Assembly (NCBI RefSeq): GCF_008831285.2
Contig: NC_045143.1
Span: 7,077,503 to 7,141,502, forward strand
Length of the DNA: 64,000 nt
Direction of reading: 5' to 3'
Origin: Nymphaea colorata
Lineage: Eukaryota > Streptophyta > Magnoliopsida > Nymphaeales > Nymphaeaceae
Shown: positions 46,091 to 59,457 of the stretch, in pieces
Layout: each line of letters begins with the position of its first letter
Position numbering within the stretch: the first letter of the stretch is position 1
Made by a program: the position numbers and the translations under genes
The notes under the pieces: generated by a model
Told to the model about the DNA's origin: nothing
Databases searched by the model: none
Seen by the model: only the letters and a program-made list of their open reading frames with translations

Positions 46091-49000
46091 GTAGGTGACT
46101 CGATTCTGATGTGTGACAGAGGCACGAAGAAGGAGGAATGAGTTCATCCAGCATCAGATACTGAAGTAAACGTGCCAGATACATACGTCATAAACGCTCA
46201 CTGCTTGTGATTTATGGCCGCCATGGTTGGCTTCTTCAGCATGGGCTTGTCACGGGCTAAATCACTACATTATTGAAAGGCTGGTACTAGCATCTGGTCA
46301 GACATTTGCATAATTTAAAGGCATAGACTTTTTTTTTTAATGGTAGTTAGAGAAGTCATTCAGATATGACAGGTTATTCACAATTACTTGTCAACGAAGT
46401 CTCTCAGCCCTAGCTGGTGAGGAGAACAAAAAAGAAAAACAAAAAAAAAAGGTTCCCGGCTTCAACTTGCATAATGCATGCAGTCTTGTGCGAGAAACAT
46501 TTTGATGCAATTAATCTCCTTAAGGAGCCATAACCAAGGCAACCATTGTTGTGGAGCATGACTCCACACTTGAAACCAAAGCAAGCAAAACAACCCTAAT
46601 TTATGTTTTTTTTTCGCTTTGCGGGTTTTGCCCTAAACTCATCTTTATGAGGGCGTTGTTTTTGTTCGTACTCTGTAATTCTTTCGTGATAGTGGAAACT
46701 GCTTCGCGTGGTGGCCTTAGATGTACGAGAACGTCGCTTCCAAACCATGTAAAAATTTTGTGTGTTCTTTCTTTCTGTCTTCTTTTGATTTGATTCTCTT
46801 ACTGTGTTAAGAGAGTGTGAGAGAACCAAGTTCCTACAAGCATTTATGGTACAATGTTTGGATACTGGACTTTGATCCGAAACACAAGTCAACACACGAT
46901 CCAGATCAAGGGGACATCAGGAAATAGCAGGAAATCCCATCTATGACGTTTGGATCTTTCAAACTAAATTTTTGACTTTTTATAAAATGTAAAAATTTGG
47001 GTGGACAGAGGCTACCTTCAACTCGTCGGAACACTTCTACCTTTCGTTATTCAAGAAAATAGCATCTACAAAAATCAAAACAAAAACATGTCATTTTCAC
47101 GTCTCCCACCCCAACCAGCTATGCGAGGATTCTTGAGTTACCTTCACTATTAATCTCTTCGCTTAAGTGGAGCCATAAATTTAAACACAATAAATATTAA
47201 AATGAAAAAAAAAATTACATAATGATCATACGTTGTTTTATTTTTTCCTTAACCATACAGACTTCACAATCGACAGAAGTTGACATTTGCATCTTACCGG
47301 ATGATCCAAGTTTAACTAAAAAAACAGAAAAGTAGCACTATCGGTTTATTATGTCTAAAACCACTTGTGGGCTTGCGTAGGCATGCAGTTGCCTACCAAT
47401 CCCACAAATTGTATTTATTTATATATTGGTTGCTTACAGCTATTTGCTTTATCTATATATTGGTGTTCCTCGTTTGCATTAATGCCCCTCAAACATTTCA
47501 TTATTTATTTTAAGGCCTAAAATTTTTTCAACTAGTGAGGCAAGCCAAAATTTTTAAAATACCTCAACCCCCTCACTTGTATATTTAGCATGCAACTTTG
47601 CTAAAAAGAATATGCACCTCAACAGTTATTTCTTCCAATGGTGTGACAAGTGAACATGTATACCCAGTTGTCGTTCTACCATTTGCGAAGAAGGAATTGC
47701 AGCAGTTGGCAATTTTCATTGCCAAAGAGTTTTAAAAATTTCAAATCCAACTAATCACCACAAAAGCATTTAAAGAAAAGAACAACACTTGTTTCATAGT
47801 TGCCCAAAGAAAGTGTAAAGCTACGAGGCTTGAACAATTAAGATCATTATACAAAAAACAAAATGAAAAAAAAAATGAAAACATCCTAAAAATGCCAGTG
47901 CACAATCTTAACGTGATCTAAAAATTTATAACTTAGGGTATTTTCAATTTCCTGAATTCACTGAAGAAGGAATGCTGGATTCCAGTGGTGTGGGTCTCCC
48001 CAATCATGGCCGAATCCAAGATCCAAGGCCTTCACAAAAACTATCCTCGACGTCGAGCATCTAACTTTACAATTTTAAAACCAAGTCATTGAAATGCAAC
48101 ATGAAACAGATTAGGACTCAAGTTGCAGATATATATAGTAAAATAGATCAATGACTAGGGGAAACTAAACTATAATTCAAACAGCGAGCTCTTTCCCCAT
48201 TTTCGATTAGAACCATATGAAATAGAGACGTTTCTTCTAAACATGAGCATGCTTCTATTGCTTCCTCAAAGTATCAACATTATTTTTCTATCGAGTGGGT
48301 TTATAAGTTCAAATAATTGGGAAGAGAAAAAAAATGCAGGAACACTGCATATGCATTTTCTCTTATTAATCAGTCGCATCGCATAGGTTGAGATGAGGAA
48401 TAACCAGCCTTCAATTAGTGGAGCCATGCAGAAACAGAAGCTTCGGTACCTTGATTTTTGGTTACCCATTATAAATATTTTCGGTTACATATGCGTGAGC
48501 TGTAGGGTTATCCTACTGCCTTAGTGAGAGCCCTCTCTTCCCTCCTTTCCTCTTTCCATTGTCCGTAGGGTCTAGAGCTACATCAGTATCTCACGTGCTT
48601 CAACTTGCACGTAAAAACTCACCCCTTTTTGGTATAGGAGCGTATCCCTTGTGGGTCGAACTGAAGACAAGCCAAATAACATGCCCTAACTCTTCCGTTT
48701 GAGGTATGAGCCGCATAGCATATCCCAGCCCACCTGCTTGAACTGTGTCACATATCTTGTACTTACAAAATTTATGCAACATAAGATCTCGATATTGCAG
48801 GCAATGGTAGTGAGAGGTCCAGATGGATCTTGTAAGTATGTGGGTCTTAGCTGGTCATATACCCAATTGAGTTGCCATATATGTGCTCTCATGGATAACT
48901 AGATTTACAGATTCATAGTAGATTCGGTAGTGGTGAAAGTGGTTTGTGGTCCTTCGAAATGGAGGAGGCAATGTGGTAGGCGGTTGAGAGATCGTCTAAA

Positions 49001-50486
49001 GGAAGGTTTGGGGAACTGGAGGATGGGATTCTCACTGGCCGGAGATTAGATTTGTCCCCAAGAATCCTGATTTTAAGACAATTTTGCTCATTGGTGTCTA
49101 TTTAGATTGAATACTTGTAGAGAATGGGACTGTTTTCCTGACTCTCTGTAATGGAGATGTCAACTTTGTGTCCCTTTTTTGTAATCTTCTTCCTTTTTCT
49201 TGTTTCTAATTTGTTTATCATTCTTTCATTCGTTTGTTAATATGATTTTTTGGGAGGGTGCTACTCCTAGCAGATTTGCATCGGAAAAGAACTGGATATT
49301 TATACAGAATCTTTTTTGTTTGAAGTTATTTGAAAAAATGAGAAGTTATTATAGAATATCATGCAAAAGTATAGAGGATGTCCGTCTTTGGCATTAAGAT
49401 AGCCAAAGAAATAAAAACTGTCAAAACTGGGTTGAAACACGTGATCCAGATTAAGGAAATGTAACCATTCAAGGTTGACATTCGAATCTTACCAGATGAC
49501 TCGTGTTTAAATAAAAGAAAAAAAAATAGGAAACTTCAAGCAGTTTGCTCGAATAGCCAGCACATCAATTTATTACGTTGGGACCCACTATGCCACATAT
49601 GATCTAAGTTAGAGAGTTATCCAAATTAGTTCCACGAAATTTATTTATTTACATACTAATTACTTCCAACTATTTGGATTCTTTGTATATTAGAAGCATC
49701 TCTCATTCATTCGCTTAGCATCAAAGTTTCTTTATGCAATTGAAGGGTCTAAAGATGTTTCCAAATAAGGGCCTCTCGGCCAAAATTTTCTGCCTTCCCC
49801 ACCGTACACACCATTCCTATAGGCATAGAAGCATTCATTCCTTAATGAAAAAATACCGAATCTCATCCAAGGCTTGAGCGATTCTCAAATTAGGGCTCAA
49901 TATTTGACTTTCCATAGACCACCGGTCGTCCTTTCAGTAAAATTTTGTCGGTTTATTACATTAGCTCGAAGTTTAACACAAGTTATGTGGACAATGGTGG
50001 CTGGAGGCAGCTCGAGCATTTAGGACAAAAGTTGGTGGTGATTTATTAAGGGACCGTTTGATTGTCGGATGAAATCAATAAAATTCAAATGTTCGGTGGC
50101 AATTTCTGGGTTGCTCTAATCACAACCAGAGACTTGTAATGCTTTTACTCACCAAAAGTTTAATTTCTAATGACATGTAAATCTTTAATTGGCATACCTA
50201 AAAATCCTTTGCTCCTTAAAAAAAATATATTATCATTATCATTCTCTCGAGTTACTTAATTTTCTCTAAAATAACTAGAAATGGTACAAGAACAACCATA
50301 TATGTTCTAGCCACCTAACACGGAAACTGGCCTCGGTGGGCTCTACCCAATACCATTTTGTCAATTGAAAGGCAAGCACAACCATAAAAGTCAGGAATCT
50401 TATCATATAGTGCCTATATAGATTCTTCTCCTCACAATGCCTTCGGTACTATGGAATCTTAAGGTGGTAACTTGAGGACCTTCTCC
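46091..50486. other. Spacer of tandem unit 2
   Basis: No convincing gene. Collinear with 35.4-40.3 kb, with small indels. It lacks about 0.6 kb found at 36.2-36.75 kb and has its own stretches, e.g. 49470-49780. The dispersed TTTATATATTGG repeat is at 47404-47515. The end (49830-50486) is the 3' flank of kinase copy 3. Confidence 0.65.
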
Positions 50487-51809
50487 TTACCTTGCTGATG
50501 GGTATATAGATGAACCATTGTCCGAGTGAGAATGGCCTTCAAAAGACAGGGAGCCAGAAACTCCTTCTCTTACTGAACCTCGATCTTCAATCTCCATGGC
50601 AGAATTCAATCCATTCACAACTTCAGTCACGCTAGGCCTTCTAATTGCTTTCTCTTCGCCGCTTCGAGCCTATGGTCGGCAATGCTCCCAACATCTGCCC
50701 TCATAATTTTGGGGGTAACCCATTGTAGGATGTGGACTCACTGTGATTCTAGCGTTAATATGGCACGGTGGGCTGTGATTAGCTCAAGGACAACTTCAAA
50801 GCTATATACATCACTTTTCTCGGTCAGTTTGTTGGTGTTGTAATACCTGAAAAGAAAAATGAAGATGATGAATGAGAATCCTCATGAGAAAGAGAGAGAT
50901 TCCAATTTGATCAGTTCCATTTCTACCGTGTTTTGCAGCGCATTGGCATAATTTACAGTAATAAATTGAACTCTCCTGACGATAAACTCAACAACTGCAA
51001 CGATTTTCAAGTACCAATAACAGCAAATTTTCTATACAAGGTGCAATTCATTTTTCTGAAACATCGGATGCACAACTCATGCATAATTAGTTGCAGAATG
51101 TCTCTAAACAACCACGTTGATAACTAGTGCCAGATGCAACTATGTTATTAATTAGAGAATGCAACCAGAAAGAGATTTTCTTCTGCAAAAAAAGAAAGTT
51201 CGCATACTCAGGGTCCATATATCCAGCGGTTCCAGCGGCTATAGTTGTCATATGGTTAATGTCGTCTGTTGCACAGATCTTCGACAGTCCAAAATCTACA
51301 ATTTTGGCTTCTAAAATTTTATTGAGAAAGATATTGCTCGTCTTCACATCCCTGTGTATGATTGGTGGCCGGCATCCTGAATGCAGGTATTTCAGCCCTG
51401 CGTAGTTTCTTTTAGCAATTAATATATGAGAACATGTGATGCTCATGAAAGGAAATTTGGGACGACTTGAAACTGAGTTCAACTTGTGGCAGAGCTTAGA
51501 GCAATTTCCAATCTTTGTTTCCAGCTAACCACCACTGAGCTCCTGGAATCCTTCGCTGAAAAGAATACAGGTATTCTAGATTAGAAGTCAGCTGTTTTCT
51601 TTTTCCTGCTGTTGCAACATCTTCGAGGGACCTGCCTTGCTATTGAAAAAGAAATGCTCTAACCTGAACAGAATAAATGCTAATCATCCAACAATGGTCC
51701 CTGGTAATAGCTCCATCAAGTTTCCTCCAGACATATATTCATAAAGGAGTACCATATTGTCTCATTCCTCACAGAATCCGTAGAAAGAGACCAAGTACTT
51801 GTGGTGAAC

Positions 51810-52570
51810 GTAGTCGTTTTCCAAAAAAAAAAATGCTTCAACAACAATAAAACAGGTCAAACCAATTAGTATGATAGTCGGACATGCACAAAACTGCTAA
51901 AAATCAGAATCACAAGGCTACGAACATAAGATCGAGTTTCCAACACCAATATTGCAGCAATATACGCCAAGATATATGCTCAAAAATGCAGAAAATAAGA
52001 GAGGCCAATTTACGTGGAAAAACCCTCAATAATAGGGTAAAAAACCACAGGCAAGAGAGACTTTTTATATATAAAAAAAGGGAGCCAAATACACTAGCAG
52101 CAATATCAAGAAAAACAGTAAACTCAAGAAAACAATAAAACTCATTTATACGAATAAAAGAAAGAGCCCCAAAGATTCAAGAAATAAATCACCCAATGAA
52201 GACTCGCTTCATTTTCTCTTTCTTCTTTGTCTTTCATCTCTCTTCTTGGCGTGCCGATCAACTCATGCACCTTCCTGCCATTTCTCTTTTTTCTTTGTCT
52301 TTCCTCTCTCTTCTTGGTGTGCCCATCAACCCACACACCTTGCTGCAATTTCTCTTTCTTCTTTTTCCTGTCTTCCTCTTCCCCTTCTCTTCTTGCTGTG
52401 TGCAGCCACAAGAGGGAAACCCTCTTTTCTTTTCCCAAAAGAAAAACACGAGAGAGACCTGAGAGAGATTGGGGGCACCATCGTGTACGCTCCCTTTTCT
52501 TCCGCCTGTCACTTAAGTGACGGGTCGGATCGGGTCGGGTCCTCTCTTGAAGCTGGACCCGACCCAACAC
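51810..52570. mobile_element. 761-bp insertion in exon 10 of kinase copy 3, type uncertain
   Basis: Precisely interrupts exon 10 between AACAAAAG and TTCACC (coding strand). On the minus strand it opens TGTTGGGTCGGG, and in the plus sense it contains TTTACGTGGAAAAACCCTC and a CT-rich tandem duplicate. It resembles a solo LTR or a small non-autonomous element. No clear 5-base target duplication, and no coding domain. Confidence 0.55.
52208..52380. repeat. CT-rich tandem duplication inside the insertion
   Basis: A unit of roughly 75 bp containing TTTCTTCTTTGTCTTTC, CTCTCTTCTTGG and GTGCCGATCAACTCA is repeated twice with changes, plus a partial third. Overlapping frames on both strands are by-products of this low-complexity DNA. 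Confidence 0.7.
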
Positions 52571-52987
52571 TTTTGTTAATAACTTGATCTACAAGAATTG
52601 AAACAAAGTTGACTAGGCACGCACCAAATTTGTTTGCATCAAATATTTGAATTCTAGAAGCAAACCTCCGCTGCAAATTCTTTGCTCCTTTGCAGAGTTG
52701 CTCTGTCAATGTCTTGACTGCCACTTCACTGCCATCAATTAGCTTTCAATAAAACACATCTGCAGATCCTCCTCTACGGATCCTCCTTTCGAAGTTATTG
52801 GTGATCCTCACTATGTCATTATAGGTGAATAAACTGCTACTTTCTAATGCCAATAGTGTGTGTGTGTTGGAGTTATCTGGCATGGGAAAAGATGATTAAT
52901 AGTCATATATATATATATATATATATATATCCCGGAAGATTAAGTCATAAACTCATACTGCATCTCAAGGTTGAACCTTGGTATGAG

Positions 52988-53215
52988 ATTGGCTCGACAA
53001 TGGCAAGTCACACTTCAGCACAAATTGACCGTTTGCTGGCAAATTAGGGCTGTTGGCCCCAGACTGCGCATCCTTCCTACCTACCAAAAAGTGGAAACAT
53101 TTGACCGGGTGCTGTAGAGTGAATTAATATCAACTCACTCAAATCATGGTAAAACACTTCTGCATTTTAAAATATCTTAATTTTTTTTATAAAAAAAGGA
53201 AAGGAGGAAGAAAGA
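52988..53215 (-). repeat. Duplicate of the GDSL gene's upstream region
   Basis: Matches 56545-57010 in order: CTCGACAATGGCAAGTCACAC-type start, the GCTGTTGGCCCCAGACTG block, AGTGAATTAATATC, ATCATGGTAAAA and AGGAAAGGAGGAAGAA. No GDSL coding sequence follows on its left; kinase copy 3 exon 8 is there instead. Confidence 0.8.
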
Positions 53216-54676
53216 TTGCGATATTTTTATTTCGCACGTTATTTTGTATTTCTTTATTTTCAAGTATATACCACTTGAAATACATTCTTTTGTGTTTTTT
53301 TTTCTAGACGGAGGTTCGAATGTCATAAATTACACGAAACAGGTCCCAAGTTAAATTTATTAGAAATGCAAAGTTTACCATCAACAATGGTGAAGTTGAC
53401 CCATTTATTTGCAATTTAATGACGTCTAAAATCAACAAAGTTTCTGCCATTCTTACTGCAATCAAGCCTATCCAAAATCCACGTCCGTTTTTCTGGCAAA
53501 AGTAATTTTTAGATGTTACTTGTCGCAATGCATTAGAAAGGTGTTGGACCTCTTGAATGCACGCAGTACGACACCTTTCTAAAATCTAATGCATTTTTGG
53601 TGTTATGTTATGGTTTCAGATGTTAAAAATGCGGTGGAAGATGTGCACAGATTTATGAAATGTCTCGATATCATCATTTCGTTATCAGAATTAATTGGCT
53701 TGACCAAATGTCAAAAGAAATGAAAAAGGAATTAAATTAAAAAAAGAAAAAGTAAATTCAAATGTCGCTACTTGATGCCCCAAAAGTGGGGCTGGTTATA
53801 GGCCCATGTGCAGGACATACAGAGTGGGTCAGTGGCCCAGTATGAGTAGGACAGAGATGTCTCGTGTATGTTGCACTCCACTGCACCTAACCACATTTCC
53901 AGAGGCACCTGTGTCACTGCCAGGTGAGGCAGCTTTGCCTGCACAGTGCGACGGCATGGTGACAAGAGAGATCCACTTTAATTTTGAGGTCTACTATGGT
54001 ATTCTTAAAGTCAACCTAAGTGTATTTTTCTTTTGTGGTGGACTGGATCTCTGGTCCTTGTAGACGTGTAGCTGTCGAAAATATTGGCTTTTGCAGGTTA
54101 TGCATTGTTTATCATCGTTTTAACAATTTTTACAGAATTATTTCCACATCAAAGGCCTCTCGTTCTGATACCATACAAATATGTGTGAAAGCAGTGAAAA
54201 GGTAGAATTTCATGCTTCTTCCTTTATATAGTACAAGGATTCTGAGATAATTTTTCCGATTTGTGACAAAATATTTCACACCATCTATTCCATAACTGCC
54301 AACACCGAATCTCCAGCAAATCAAATCATGTAAGAATGCTGCGTAATGTTTTTCAATGTACGCATTTTTACCTAAACTCGCCAGATAGAGATCAGCCATG
54401 AGGATCTCAATGATCACCCGGCTGCCAAATATATCCAAGGACAATTTTGATCTTCCTTTCAATACAAGGGTTGTCCTCAGCATTATTCGTCGAAAGAAAA
54501 AAGGCAATTCTGATACAAACAAGTCTGAAAGAAAAAGGAGGGTAAAAGATGAAACGCCAATCGTTCCAACCCACATGAGTTAATTTGATAGAAGAGAAGA
54601 ACCGAAAAACAACAAGTAAATCACGTCCATATCAATTTTTTCCCGTGCTAGTTGAAATTGGCTTCGTTTCTAGATC
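53216..54676. other. Interval between kinase copy 3 and GDSL
   Basis: No recognised gene. A 148-aa minus-strand frame (54130-54576) has no motif I know. TTCTGATACCATAC at 54157 resembles the complement of a Copia primer-binding site but has no LTR beside it. The GDSL 3' untranslated region should end somewhere in 54300-54676. Confidence 0.5.
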
Positions 54677-56439
54677 TTAATGGTCACGGGTATGAAATGA
54701 TGGCGGCCCTGTAAGCATCAGTGAGATATTAAGGTTGGCTAGCACTTCAACATTGAAGGGATAGGCTTCAGTTTGGAGCTCTGACGAATATGCTTTTGTC
54801 GACAAGTGCATGTAAAGCTTTTCTGTGAGGTGTAACCCATCGTAATTGGAGTAGATGCTCCTATCTGGACATGGTCCATCACCTTCAACACATAATGGCC
54901 CTGTTGCATTGGCCCCGGCAAAGAAGCAGCAACTTTCATTGGTCACCTTTAATCCTAAGATAACAGGAACATTTACTTGGTTAGAGATTTGTTTATGTAT
55001 ATGTAATAGCAATCGTGCATGATTTACCATCTTACGTACTTTTGGTAGTGTCCAAGTTAAATATATTCACATAATGTACTAGACTGCATTGTTTAATGTC
55101 CATGCACATGCATGGTACAACATAATTTAAATTGATCATAAATACATTATATTTATATTGTGTTCTGGAACATATTAAATGGACAAATGATTGCATACCA
55201 TAGGTAGTTGGATCATCGATTATCACATTGATGATTCCCGACATGTTGATGTAGACAAAAGAAAAACCAGGCAAGTCTTCACTTAGATTTTCTAGAGCGG
55301 GCCTGAGTGCATTGTTGAACAAAGTGGATCCCTCATTTAGTAAATCCACACATGATCCATTGTTGCGTTGTTTAAAATAAGGATCACAACCAGTTTGCAG
55401 GAGATTAAATACCACGAATTTTCGTGCCCCAAAGTCATATGCTTTCTGTAGAATAGGAGAAAATCATAATATAAGGAGATCATATTGGCCAAAGAAATTA
55501 GCAATCTCTTAGTTAATTAAGGTCAAGGTGTGTGTGTGGTGGGAACTGTGCCAAATACGTGTTCTCATCAAGTAACTAGGGATTTCATGAACTAAAGCAG
55601 CCCACTTCAAGCATCTTTTGAGAGAGAGTAGCATTACCATGAGGTGGTGGGTGTAATTTCGAATGAGCAATTCTGTTAGGCTCTGCAACTCACACTCTAC
55701 AGCCACGCCTGATGATGTGGTGCAGCTTGCCATGTAATCGCCTCCACCAATCAGGAAGAAGAATATACTCTGAGAGAGATAGGAAGAGAGTGCAAAGCTC
55801 CCATTCAATAGAGATTTCAGATCGGGTAGTGTTGTTTCCCCAAAGTTCGCAATTTGGTGGCTCAAAGATATGATATGTTGCTGCAAAAAAATTTCACTTT
55901 TTGTCAAAGATAAGATATATTATCTTAGTTTCATGTCCTTTTCTTCCTCACTAGCATCCCATCTTGATTATACGTGTCAAGGAATATATCAGTTAGCATG
56001 GTACTTCTTTGTAAAAGCTTAAGTTGGCAAAGACTCATCTCCTTGGAAAAGAGAATTTGCTAGAAACAAATATCGATCTGCTTACACTTTGGCGAGTTGA
56101 ATCAAGGATGCCCGCACCAGCTGAGGCATAGTTTACTCCGGCAAGAATGGAGCTTCCTGTGGTTTGAGGGTCGTAGAAAGCCGGCAGGAAATGAGGCAGC
56201 CCTAACAACTGCCCCAGTATGTCTGCCGAGGTTCTTCCATTGGTGCACCTGCCTGTAGCACCCAATGGGAAATCTACCCCATACGGAAAGTAGTTGCATT
56301 GGGCGTCTGTATCCAAAAAGTCGTTGTTTCCACAATCAACGATTGAATCCCCGAATACGAACATTGCTTTGACATTGCTTCCAGTAGTCACTGTGGAGAA
56401 TCTGGAGAGAATGAGCAAAATCGAGAAGAGAATGAACAT
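54677..56439 (-). CDS. GDSL-type esterase/lipase, secreted
   Basis: Four exons: 56086-56439, 55638-55880, 55199-55445, 54677-54954; 1122 bp, 373 aa, all phases consistent and no stop. Signal peptide about 1-20 (MFILFSILLILSRFSTVTT). Block I FVFGDSIVDCGNN with nucleophile Ser32; block II GVNYASAGAGILD; block III FLIGGGDY near 160-167, where the usual motif is GxND, so the oxyanion-hole Asn is Gly165; block V YDGLHLTEK with Asp320 and His323. Length and four conserved blocks fit plant extracellular SGNH hydrolases acting on ester bonds of lipids, cutin or wall polymers. The substrate cannot be told. The missing Asn may weaken activity. The gene sits between a broken kinase and AT-rich DNA. Confidence 0.9.
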
Positions 56440-56956
56440 GCTGGTTGGAAGGCAGGTGAAGGCAAATAGGGGGTGGCAGTTCCTTGGGTTGTCTCTGCAA
56501 CCAGCTTTCCCTCTTAAAGGGTTTACAAAACCTTCCTCTCAACAAACATTCACTTAGCTCGTGACTGGCAAGTGACACTTCCGCCAAACTGACTGTTTGA
56601 TTGCAAATTGAGGCTGCTGGCCCCAGGCTGTGTGTCCTTTTTGAGAGGAAGTTACGTGTGCGCCGTATGCCCCGGCACATCGCGCAATAATGGAGGGAAG
56701 GGCATCTTCGTAATTTATTAAAATGGCTTTTATCTATTTTTTATAATTTTTTAAATTTTCAATTCTTTTTATAAAAAGTTTTCTTTTCAATATGAACTAG
56801 GGGCACTGTAGTCAATAACCTTATACTGGCGCACAAAAAAAAATACATCAGGTTTGATGCATGTAACTAGGTTAGGACCTTGCTAAAAACGTCTACTCAC
56901 TAAAAAAGTGAATTAATATCCACACACTTCAATATCATGGTAAAAACAGTTCAAGA

Positions 56957-56997
<41 letters not shown>

Positions 56998-57015
56998 AAA
57001 GGAGGAAGAATCATG
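56440..57015 (-). promoter_or_regulatory. GDSL upstream region
   Basis: Contains the block duplicated at 52988-53215. A (TA)n run of about 34 bp occupies 56958-56993. No start-site element was called with confidence. Confidence 0.4.
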
Positions 57016-59150
57016 AGAACGTTGCCCTTTATTCACTAGCATCTTTTGTTTTATGAATTCTTGAATTTTTTTTAGCATCCAAATTACTTTTAAAAAATCA
57101 GATATAATAAGCAATTTGACATTCGATTAAGAAAATCGGATAAAAATAACAACTCATCGGATATGGATTCAGATTCAGTTTTAAATAAATATCTAATCTG
57201 TTAACAAGTATATTTGAATATGAACTATAACCAGATATCTGAATCCAAACTAGAACTTGAGATCCAAATCCGAACCATGAGTTGATATGAATCGGAATTG
57301 TAACTTGACATCCGAATCCGAACCACGAGAGTTGATATCCGAATCCTATAGTCAAATATCTGATCCGAACCGTGAGAGCTTGAGTTACCATATACATCAT
57401 TTAACTTAAAATGTTTAAAACTATATCATATAAAAATAATTAATTAATTAATATTGTATTTAATTAAACACTTTTTTGTAATCAAGCAAACCATTAAATT
57501 AGCATCAACTAAATAGGATATCTTAAATAATTTATTTATTTACTTGAAAATAATAAAGAAAACTCCAATCAAGAAATTCAAAAAAATGAACAATTTAAAA
57601 AATATGAAAAAGATACTTTTAGAGCTATAAATTTTTTAATGGGCCATTATGTCAAATTAGTTCCGAGAATATCTATATTATATATTTAAAAAATGATAGT
57701 TTCAAAACAAAAATATTGGTATTGATGTATGAGAGACCCTGAGGAATTGAAATGAGACAGCTGTCGAATATTGCTTGTGCCTTAAAAACACCTTACAACA
57801 AAGCATTAGCAATAATTATCGCATAGCCATGGTTAATAGTGACTCTAGCAAAGGCTTATGATGTTTTTTGTAGTTATCTAGCAGCAAACCAATTTCAAAT
57901 TTTTGACTCATAAAGTTAGAATTTGAGAGAGACTAAAGAAGTTACTTGTGAACAAAACTACCAAACAATGTACTTTAATTAATATTATTATGTTTGTGCA
58001 ATTTGACCTTGCAAATGTGATATGTTAATCAATGTTTCTTATGAAAATTAAAAAAAAAATGATAGCAAAAAATATACTTCACTGTGCATAATCTCAAATA
58101 AATATATTTCATATGAAAAAATGGCTCAACTCATAAAAAAAGTTTTATTTATCAAATTATAAATTACTTATTTAATTAATCAAGTACATTATTTTGTGAA
58201 ATCATAAAATCTATCCAAAAGTCATAGTTATTTGATATATAACACATAATTTACAAATTTGAAAACAAAAACCTTTTAACTAATATGAAAACAACAAATT
58301 GTTTGGTTTAATAAATTTTTGATATATCATTTGATTAAATATACAATTTTATGTAAAAAGACACGTATTGCAATAAAGATAAGAAGACTAATAAATTATG
58401 TGATATATAATTGAACACTCTTTTTACGAATGTAACACAAATTATTTCAATTAACTCAATGAAATAAAAAATCTTAAATAATGTTTTTCTTAAAATGAAA
58501 AATAATATGGGTCACCTGATTTAATAATTTCTAATAAGAGATCATCATGAAGTAATAGTTTACTCAAATAAAATATGTTATTATTAAAAAGTAAATCATT
58601 CAATGTTTAATATGCACAATTAGTGTGAAAAAAAGTATAAAAATCAAATATACTAGTTGTTCAATATACTAGTTGTTTTCAACAAGTATTTAAAAAAGTG
58701 AATTTATCAAAAAATATCTATGAAAATTAATTTAATACATCCTTAAACAACTTGAAGACATAGAAGTCAAACATGATAAATTATGAACATGAAGAACTTA
58801 TTGAGAAAATTGATAAGCTAATAGTTAAAGCATCTTAACCAACCCTGTGAAAATTAAGTAATAAATATTTGTTCATAAAAAGAAAATATAAAAATATAAA
58901 AGTTCAAAATATAAAACAATTTATAGTCAAATTCAGTAAAAAAAAAAAAAAACTCGACTCATTGAGATGCACACACATATTTATAATATAAATATTTATT
59001 TTTTCGTACAAATTTGAAATGGGCCCAGGCGCACCACCTAATTTGAAATGTATTTTGATTATAAAAAGTAAAATTTGAAAAATATTAAGAAATCAAGCAC
59101 ATATTAAAAAAATTAAAAAATAGAGATAAACAAGCTTCCTGCCCAATGCT
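57016..59150. other. Very AT-rich gene-free DNA
   Basis: No gene. 57160-57380 has many ATCCGAATCCGAACC-type words on one strand and degenerate complements (CGGATATGGATTC), resembling the self-similar internal sequence of small hAT-like elements. 57400-59100 is extremely AT-rich with poly-A/T runs and nothing recognisable. Confidence 0.6.
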
Positions 59151-59204
59151 CTTTGCTTCTTAAAAAAATTCCTTCTTTTTGGTAGTTTGATATGTTATTG
59201 AAGA

Positions 59205-59410
59205 TCATTGGTTGTCTGTCTATAAGGGTGGCCAATGAGTCGAGCCACTTGAGCTCGACTCATTAAAGCTCGGCCCGTAAACAAGTTTGAGCTGTTGAAT
59301 GAGTGAAGCTCGAGTTCATGAGTCGACTAGTTCAAATAATCGAGTTGAGTTTGAGTTCACTAAACTCGAAGTGTTAAAGCTTGACTAAGCTTGGAAATGG
59401 GTAGCTATTT
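59205..59410. mobile_element. Possible small hAT-like relic with GAGCTCGA words
   Basis: AAGGGTGGCCAATGAGTCGAGCC opens a run of GAGCTCGACTC/GCTCGAGTTC words that are largely self-complementary. An end like AGGGTGGC with such an interior is typical of non-autonomous plant hAT elements, but I did not find a matching right end. Confidence 0.35.
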
Positions 59411-59457
59411 TTACCTGACTCCTTTTTTAATTAAAAAAAAACCAGTTCCCAAACCCT

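Larger units (their letters stand above)
50487..52982 (-). pseudogene. Malectin-LRR receptor kinase copy 3, exons 8 (part) to 13
   Basis: Remnant exons: 13 at 50487-50846 (360 bp, 55 bp net shorter than copy 2), 12 at 51208-51397, 11 at about 51484-51551, 10 at 51701-51809 plus 52571-52588, 9 at 52666-52876 (one base short, frameshift) and a stub of 8 at 52959-52982. HRD and DFG are still readable in exon 12, but the exon 10 donor is GG instead of GT and the exon 11 acceptor is altered. Homology stops at about 52982 inside exon 8, where a GDSL-upstream duplicate begins. Exons 2-7 are missing. Exon 1 survives at 61868-61940. Confidence 0.9.

Noticed and set aside
52142-52587. Several overlapping frames on both strands
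   Set aside because: Produced by the CT-rich tandem duplication in the exon-10 insertion.
54150-54175. Primer-binding site of another Copia element (TCTGATACCA complement)
   Set aside because: No LTR end next to it and no coding relic nearby; ten bases can occur by chance.
54130-54576. 148-aa minus-strand frame downstream of GDSL
   Set aside because: No motif, no paralogue in the window, and overlaps the probable GDSL 3' untranslated zone.
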